DNA of 12,500 nucleotides from Chromera velia. Its lineage: Eukaryota > Sar > Chromeraceae. The translations under genes and the position numbers were made by a program. Numbering within the stretch: position 1 is the first letter of the stretch; every line of letters starts with the position of its first letter. Positions 9,339-12,500 of the stretch are shown here, in pieces. The notes beneath the pieces were generated by a model, which was given only the letters and a program-made list of their open reading frames with translations, did not search any database and had not been told where the DNA came from. Location of the stretch: positions 1 through 12,500 of the forward strand of contig JAHBMJ010002268.1 in NCBI GenBank assembly GCA_018398765.1. Reading direction: 5' to 3'.

Positions 9339-12263
9339 GAGACGAAACGGCCAACACGCAGACAGACTAATGGACAGACCCAAGAAAGTGATGTGCTCCC
9401 CATGCACTCCCTCCATCTCGGCTTTGGGTCTGCGCCTGTCACCTTTTTGTCAAACCTGCAGGGAGTAGGAATTCACATCTTTTGAATCATAGTTCATTTC
9501 ACTCATCGGGCAAGATTGCCCAGAACATGACAGAAAAGCCGGTGCGGCAGACGAAAACAGGGAAATCGAATTCGCCTCTGCCACAAGGACGGCCCCCCCT
9601 GTCTGTGTGTCATCAGTGTCCCACGACAATTGGTCTTCAGCTCCCAGGGAAGCCAAGGAAGACAGAAGACTGCTTCAAAACTGGATACGACTAGATCGCA
9701 AGCCTTCTCTTCAACAACCTCCAATGCTCACCGACCGATCGTATTCGGCTCTCCACCGTGAGGACAGCAAATACCCATGGCTGCATGTAAGCGAGGAAAG
9801 GAAAGGAAAGGAAAGGCAACGAGTACAGCTCAGACACAAAAAAAGAGTGGCTGTCTCACAAAATCTGTTGCTCAAACGAACGTACAAAAATTCAAATGGA
9901 CTTGTGTTTGGAAGAAATCTGGTCTAAGAAACAACCACGCAAACACACTTGAAGAGAAATCCCTGTTATACGTCTCTCTGGTCTCTAGGTTCTTTTTGAG
10001 AGGGCGGACACACAACACAGGTGGCCCCACATTCCTGCAACTCATTTGCCCTGTGTGGCATTGACCACTATTAATATCGAGTTGATATTCACTTAGGGCC
10101 AAAAATTGAATCATGTTGACTGTCTGGCAGACAGGAGCCACAAGAAGAAGAAGAAGAAGAAAAAAAAAAGAAAAGCAATTCCACGTGTGGAGCAAGTTTG
10201 GGATTGCCTCCCACAAGGACAAGAACGTGCTACAAAAACAGAGGGCAGATCAAACCAAAGCGGCCGATCATCGACTCAATCGACTGACTGACGGTCTGAT
10301 GGCCCGAACGAGGAAGTAGTCATGCAGGGCCACCCAGTCAAATCCTTCCTTCGCCGTCTCCTGGCCACTGGCGCCTTCCTTAGCATTTTGAGTGAGCTCT
10401 CTGAGCTTGTCGAAGTACTCGGGGCTCTCCACGAGGACAGGTGTGGATTTCTTGAGGGGGAATCGGGATTCTGGCACGATTCGACGAGCCTGCCATACTC
10501 CGAAGTAGCTGCTCTCTGTGTCCTGCACGCACCCATGCACACATTCAGTTCAGACAATGAGCAAGGACCACAAGCAATTCAAGGCTCTGCATGTCCATCA
10601 CTCGCATACGACACGCGAGAGAACCAGTCAATCTGATAAAAGAGGATACAGTTTTGCGTACAAAAGACGAAGCACGAAAGACTTGGGGGAGGCTGGGGGG
10701 GCTGAAGAGAGGGAAGAAGGAGAAGTGATGTTGAGAGGGACCTGCTTCGAGATCCACACCCAGACACAAAATGGCTTACTCAGAAGAAAAAGCATGGGAG
10801 GGGGGAGACAGGAGAAATCGTCCACACGCCCCCCCCTCATTCACTTACTGACTCACCCCATGCCCCAACCAGAGGACTGCCTCTGGTATTTCTCCGATCG
10901 TTTTGCCGTTGGTCGTCTTGGTGGGATCCCGTTCTTCGGTCGGGGACAGTGAAATGCCCTGGAGCTGCTTTTCGATTTCGAACACACCCTCTGCCCTGCT
11001 CATCGCCCCCTCGGGCGTCTCGGCCTTCCCTCCTTCCCCCGTTCCCTTGCCCGTCTCATTCCTTAACCCCTCATCAAACAAAAGAAGCAAATTCGACACG
11101 TGCTCTTTGTAAGACGCCACACGATTCAAAGCAACCTGAAAGCATATCATCCAATCGACAAAAAGCAAACAAACAAGGATAAAATACAGAAGCGTGCACA
11201 GATCTTTAAAAATCATTCAATTTGTGTAAAGCTCTTCCAAACTTAGGCAATTCACACAAGCGCACTCACACCCATAAATGCACATCCGATCGATCCTCTT
11301 TCTCGATCATCCGAGTGTTCGACATTCCCAAAATGAAACCCACAAAAGGCTGCAGAAGCGAAAAAAAAGAGTAAGACTCAAATCTCTTTCTTTTGCATTC
11401 TCCCTATCCCCCCCCCCCCTTTCATCCCACCTCGTCTGTAGCATTGTAGAACGAAAATGGCATCCCAAGCCCGTCCTGTCCAAAATATAGCGTGCCGCCC
11501 TTAGAAGGGTCCAGAGTGTTAGCGCTCTCCCCGACAGCAAACAGAGCAGAGGCGCCCTCTAGGTGAAGAGACGCTACCCGGGGAGAGAGGAGAGCCAGAC
11601 GCTCGGTTGGGTCCTGAGGAGATGATACAGAACACGGAGAAAAGAAAGGCCCAACTGAAGAAAGTCTGTTTGCAATTATATTCATACACAAGAAGGAGCC
11701 AGGTTGTCTGCAAGACCTGCATGTGTGTGAGCTTACAGCAGAAAATAAAGTAATACGAACACAAAAAGCAGACACAAGCACCGAAGCAATTTGCATAGAG
11801 GAGTTGCAAGAACAGAACAAATCGCATTTTCGTTTGCCGGCATCGACCTGTCTGTGTGTCTTTCTTCTTTTCTCCCTCTCTTTTCTCCTCCTGCCCCAGC
11901 TTGATTTCCCTTTCTTCTCATACATTCCCTTTCTGCCTGCCTGTTTGCGCCATGATTATGTGTCAGCCCGCCTCTCGGTCTCCTTTTTTGGCTGCCTTTC
12001 ATCGTCTCCGTCTCTCATACCTTTGCCCCTCTCTGTGTCTCTGCATTTCGACGTGCCTGCTTTCGTCTCTCTCTTCCCCCCTTGTCTGTCAGAAAGTCGC
12101 TCAGTCTTCCACTCCCTCCCTCCCTCCCTACCTTCGTGGCGACCTCTACCCCCTCTGCCTGCAGCTCGTCTCGGGATCGGAGGAGAAAGGGCAGAGAAGA
12201 GCCCATCCAACGGAAAAGGGGGGCGCTGCCCTCGCGATCCAGCCGGGCCTCGTCCATGCAACT
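4358..12263 (-). CDS. neprilysin-like M13 zinc metallopeptidase, 14 exons, 5' partial
   Basis: Joined exons, in transcript order: 12263-12132, 11613-11431, 11135-10857, 10522-10293, 9780-9736, 9455-9380, 8936-8889, 8566-8481, 8125-7945, 7373-7173, 6709-6539, 6107-5628, 5323-5286, 4496-4358. The sum is 2289 nt, that is 762 codons plus stop, with phase kept throughout. Numbering below counts visible residues. M13 enzymes are zinc endopeptidases that cut peptides of up to roughly 40-50 residues, usually as single-pass membrane or secreted proteins. Here the N-terminal domain runs from 1 to about 420. NAYY is at 445-448, zinc-binding HELSH at 514-518, and ENIAD at 581-585 supplies the third zinc ligand and the catalytic Asp. 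H724 and R730 match neprilysin H711 and R717. The terminal CRVW is intact. All catalytic residues are present, so the enzyme should be active. A Gly/Ser-rich insertion occupies about 606-679. The N-terminus and any membrane anchor lie beyond 12500. Low-complexity spacers make it longer than typical M13 proteins. Confidence 0.9.
5286..5323 (-). CDS. M13 peptidase, 38-nt exon with LWCEK
   Basis: Encodes LWCEKITADALR plus two bases. It completes the family motif FAQvWC across the upstream junction. The joined product reads ALRTQVESDPHAPG, the same length as the 'ALR.QV.tDpHsPG' segment of relatives, which supports both borders. The acceptor is ATCTGCAG and the donor GTCAGT. The following intron (5285-4497) is the longest at 789 nt. 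Apart from purine-rich simple sequence and one TGCATGCA (4915-4922) I see nothing in it. Confidence 0.85.
5628..6107 (-). CDS. M13 peptidase, ENIADNGG exon with Gly/Ser insertion
   Basis: Encodes 160 residues. CMVNEY and GENIADNGG (ENIAD at 5999-5985) supply the third zinc ligand Glu and the catalytic-site Asp. Then comes a 74-residue polar insertion (about 5924-5703) rich in Ser, Gly, Asn and Asp. LPGVPQ...FSASFAQ then resumes the family fold just before the 'WC' motif. The acceptor is TTGCTTGCAG and the donor GTCTGT, phase 0 at both ends. The following intron (5627-5324) is 304 nt. Confidence 0.9.
6539..6709 (-). CDS. M13 peptidase, zinc-binding HELSH exon
   Basis: Encodes 57 residues including SYGALGAVMGHELSHGFDD, with the HExxH zinc site at 6631-6617, followed by WWSPKVV. 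The donor GTCAGT at 6538 joins WWSPKVV to DQFEEK with the same spacing as neprilysin. The acceptor ACACAG at 6710 is the best of several nearby AGs that keep phase 0; its upstream pyrimidine tract is poor, so the first residues could shift. The following intron (6538-6108) is 431 nt. Confidence 0.85.
7173..7373 (-). CDS. M13 peptidase, exon with NAYYDPTTNQIVFPAAIL
   Basis: Encodes 67 residues. VNAYYDPTTNQIVFPAAIL is one of the strongest M13 signatures; Asn-Ala of NAYY corresponds to the substrate-binding N542-A543 of neprilysin. A Glu/Gly/Ser-rich tail (SEAEGEGSNLES) follows where most relatives have a short loop. The acceptor is ACCTGCAG and the donor GTGAGT, phase 0 at both ends. The following intron (7172-6710) is 463 nt. 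Confidence 0.9.
7669..7803. repeat. direct repeats flanking a nested palindrome, inside an intron
   Basis: A 28-bp direct repeat (7669-7696 and 7776-7803, one mismatch) brackets an 18-bp inverted repeat (7713-7730 against 7755-7772, exact). Within this, 7746-7769 is a perfect 24-bp palindrome centred on GAATTC. ATTCTTTTTCA is repeated between the arms. The whole is 135 bp and lies in intron 9 of the peptidase gene. Confidence 0.9.
7945..8125 (-). CDS. M13 peptidase, exon with DRIGYPDW
   Basis: Encodes 60 residues starting RAAAQKADMIEDRIGYPDW, matching the family 'r.A..Ka..i...iGYPd'. The rest (YFGK-type region with W, V and F positions) leads into the catalytic domain. The donor is GTCAGT, phase 0. 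The following intron (7944-7374, 571 nt) carries the direct-repeat/palindrome composite at 7669-7803. Confidence 0.9.
8481..8566 (-). CDS. M13 peptidase, exon with ISWMDKETK
   Basis: Encodes TVAEEMVKNLREAFKESLQ followed by GISWMDKET, plus two bases of a Lys codon. This is the very characteristic 'emv..ir.af...l..l.Wmd..Tk' segment. The acceptor is GTGTGCAG and the donor GTGAGT, phase 2. The following intron (8480-8126, 355 nt) ends in CTTTACAG. Confidence 0.9.
8889..8936 (-). CDS. M13 peptidase, 48-nt exon
   Basis: Encodes 16 residues, VLARRFVREKFDPARK, in the position of the family 'lG.lYv...F....k'. Acceptor CTTCAG, donor GTCCGT, phase 0 at both ends. An alternative acceptor nine bases upstream (TGCGAG) would add three residues without breaking the frame. 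The following intron (8888-8567) is 322 nt. Confidence 0.75.
9246..9342. repeat. (CAGA)n tetranucleotide microsatellite in intron 6
   Basis: About 24 CAGA units with a few variants (CCGA, GAGA, TAGA) on the plus strand. In the transcript of the peptidase gene this reads as GTCT/CTGT repeats, starting about 37 nt downstream of the GTCTGT donor at 9379. The Leu-Ser-Val-Cys open frames it creates on the minus strand are artefacts of the repeat. Confidence 0.95.
9380..9455 (-). CDS. M13 peptidase, exon with RWREC motif
   Basis: Encodes 25 residues after one base that completes an Arg codon: FDKKVTGADPKPRWRECMG and six more. It matches the family 'f...l.G.....rW..C' block. The acceptor is CCCTGCAG and the donor GTCTGT, phase 0. 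The following intron (9379-8937, 443 nt) contains the CAGA/GTCT microsatellite. Confidence 0.85.
9736..9780 (-). CDS. M13 peptidase, 45-nt exon
   Basis: Encodes GYLLSSRWRAEYDR. Joined to its neighbours it aligns without gaps to neprilysin between the 'Y..wr' and 'W..C' motifs, and this decides the donor. GTCGGT at 9735 keeps the frame, whereas the stronger-looking GTGAGC four bases further on would give an immediate stop in the next exon. Phase 2 on both sides. The following intron (9735-9456) is 280 nt. Confidence 0.8.
9795..9816. repeat. (GGAAA)4 pentanucleotide repeat
   Basis: Four tandem GGAAA units on the plus strand. In the peptidase transcript they read as CCTTT repeats and form the pyrimidine tract directly before the CATGCAG acceptor at 9781. 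Confidence 0.9.
10293..10522 (-). CDS. M13 peptidase, exon with VLVESPEYF..L
   Basis: Encodes 76 residues plus two bases. TPVLVESPEYFDKLREL matches the family 'vivt.peYl..l' segment, and FDWVALHDYFLVRAIR matches 'l..Yl.wr.i'. A polar spacer (NAKEGASGQETAKEG) separates them. The acceptor is GCGTGCAG and the donor GTCAGT, leaving phase 2. The following intron (10292-9781, 512 nt) has an A-rich/GAA repeat near 10143-10172 and ends in the CTTTCC-repeat pyrimidine tract and CATGCAG. Confidence 0.85.
10857..11135 (-). CDS. M13 peptidase, exon with YKEHV and E..L region
   Basis: Encodes 93 residues: VASYKEHVSNLLLLF, a Gly-rich spacer (NETGKGTGEGGK), then VFEIEKQLQGISLS and EERDP, which match the 'E..LA......RD' block of the M13 N-terminal domain. 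Phase 0 at both ends and donor GTGAGT. The last dozen residues (IPEAVLWLGHG) fit the family less well, so the donor choice is less certain than the others. The following intron (10856-10523) is 334 nt. Confidence 0.8.
11408..11419. repeat. C12 homopolymer (G12 in the peptidase transcript)
   Basis: Twelve consecutive C on the plus strand. On the minus strand this is a G-run 12-23 nt downstream of the donor of intron 2 (GTGGGA at 11430). Confidence 0.95.
11431..11613 (-). CDS. M13 peptidase, exon with GQDGLGMP motif
   Basis: Encodes 61 residues. These include LHLEGASALFAVGES, matching the family 'lh..G...lF...v' stretch, and YFGQDGLGMPFSFY, matching the 'dQ.GLgLP.r.yY' signature. Phase 0 at both ends. 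The donor GTGGGA is weak, and a G12 run (minus strand of 11419-11408) follows 12 nt into the intron. The following intron (11430-11136, 295 nt) ends in GCTTTCAG. Confidence 0.9.
12132..12263 (-). CDS. M13 peptidase, first visible exon
   Basis: Encodes 44 residues beginning SCMDEARLDREGSAPLF, the M13 N-terminal-domain segment that follows the FYxSCMD motif. The acceptor is GTTTGTAG after a pyrimidine-rich tract and the donor is GTAGGG, with phase 0 at both ends. Its first Met is internal, not a start: the preceding Cys and Ser codons match the family. The upstream 237 bp to the window edge hold no exon I can recognise. The following intron (12131-11614, 518 nt) ends in TCCTCAG and contains only low-complexity sequence. 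Confidence 0.85.
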
Positions 12264-12500
12264 CTACAAACAGGCACGCAGGCAGGGAGAGGCACAGGCA
12301 GGGAAACAAGCAAATAAAACTGATCTAGTTACTATGACAGACGAACGACACTAAGCATACATGTGCACAGATAAAGGCACACATGCATCTACGAACATGC
12401 AGCAGACAGAGAAGAAGAAGGTGTGTATAAAGGCATATGCAGGCAGACGTTTGGCGCATATGTTTCGTCGGACGTGCATTTGTGCCTCCGTGCCGATGTA
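12264..12500. other. upstream intron sequence, no exon recognised
   Basis: This stretch lies between the first visible peptidase exon and the window edge. On the minus strand it ends in a long pyrimidine-rich tract (CCCTGCCTGTGCCTCTCCCTGCC) and GTTTGTAG, as expected of the 3' end of an intron. No residues matching the preceding M13 segment are encoded here in any frame. Confidence 0.6.

Noticed and set aside
9063-9442. Minus-strand frames with long Leu-Ser-Val-Cys repeats, resembling a repetitive membrane protein
   Set aside because: The repeat is the translated GTCT microsatellite inside intron 6. Only 9455-9380 is real exon.
9732-9735. Donor GTGAGC, four bases downstream of the chosen GTCGGT donor
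   Set aside because: It looks closer to the usual consensus, but it would put an in-frame stop (TGA) at the start of the next exon. The GTCGGT choice gives a gap-free family alignment.
12257-12257. ATG of SCMDEARL as the start codon of the peptidase gene
   Set aside because: The preceding Ser and Cys codons match the conserved SCMD motif, and a good acceptor (GTTTGTAG) lies directly before them. The Met is therefore internal and the true start is off the window.
11723-12328. 201-codon plus-strand open frame rich in Ser, Pro and Leu
   Set aside because: It is antisense to a peptidase intron and exon, pyrimidine-rich by composition, and shows no domain.

Overview
This is nuclear DNA from an intron-rich eukaryote. 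It is not bacterial: a complete metallopeptidase reading frame appears only after 13 GT-AG introns are removed, there are no ribosome-binding sites or operons, and the flanks hold long GA, CAGA and GGAAA microsatellites. The mix of purine-rich simple repeats, an ankyrin/MYND protein, a spliced M13 peptidase and TGCATGCA palindromes would fit a free-living alveolate alga such as a chromerid. That taxonomic guess is inference with low confidence.

Layout. Positions 1-282 are a (GA)n microsatellite. Positions 283-1930 hold no gene that I can support; they contain a 43-bp tandem duplication and a patch of alternating GC with ATGCAT palindromes. A TATA-like box at 1941 precedes an intronless plus-strand gene (2011-3468) for a 485-residue protein with two blocks of ankyrin repeats, an acidic insert between them and a C-terminal MYND zinc finger. 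Positions 3469-4357 are a strikingly AT-rich gap between two convergent genes.

The rest of the window (4358-12263, minus strand) is one large split gene for a neprilysin-like M13 zinc metallopeptidase. I assembled 14 exons by splice sites, phase continuity and residue-by-residue fit to the M13 family. They give 762 codons plus a stop with no frame breaks. HELSH (6631-6617), ENIAD (5999-5985), NAYY, the HAPG..R substrate-binding segment and the terminal CRVW are all present. The N-terminus, including any signal anchor, lies beyond 12500, so the gene is partial at its 5' end.

The two genes converge and show no obvious functional link. The most unusual features are the splice donors of the peptidase gene (8 of 13 begin GTC, all 13 have G at +5), a donor-like GTCT microsatellite inside one intron, a direct-repeat/hairpin composite in another intron, and a Gly/Ser-rich insertion of about 74 residues in the catalytic domain. 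No tRNA, rRNA, CRISPR array or intact transposon was recognised.
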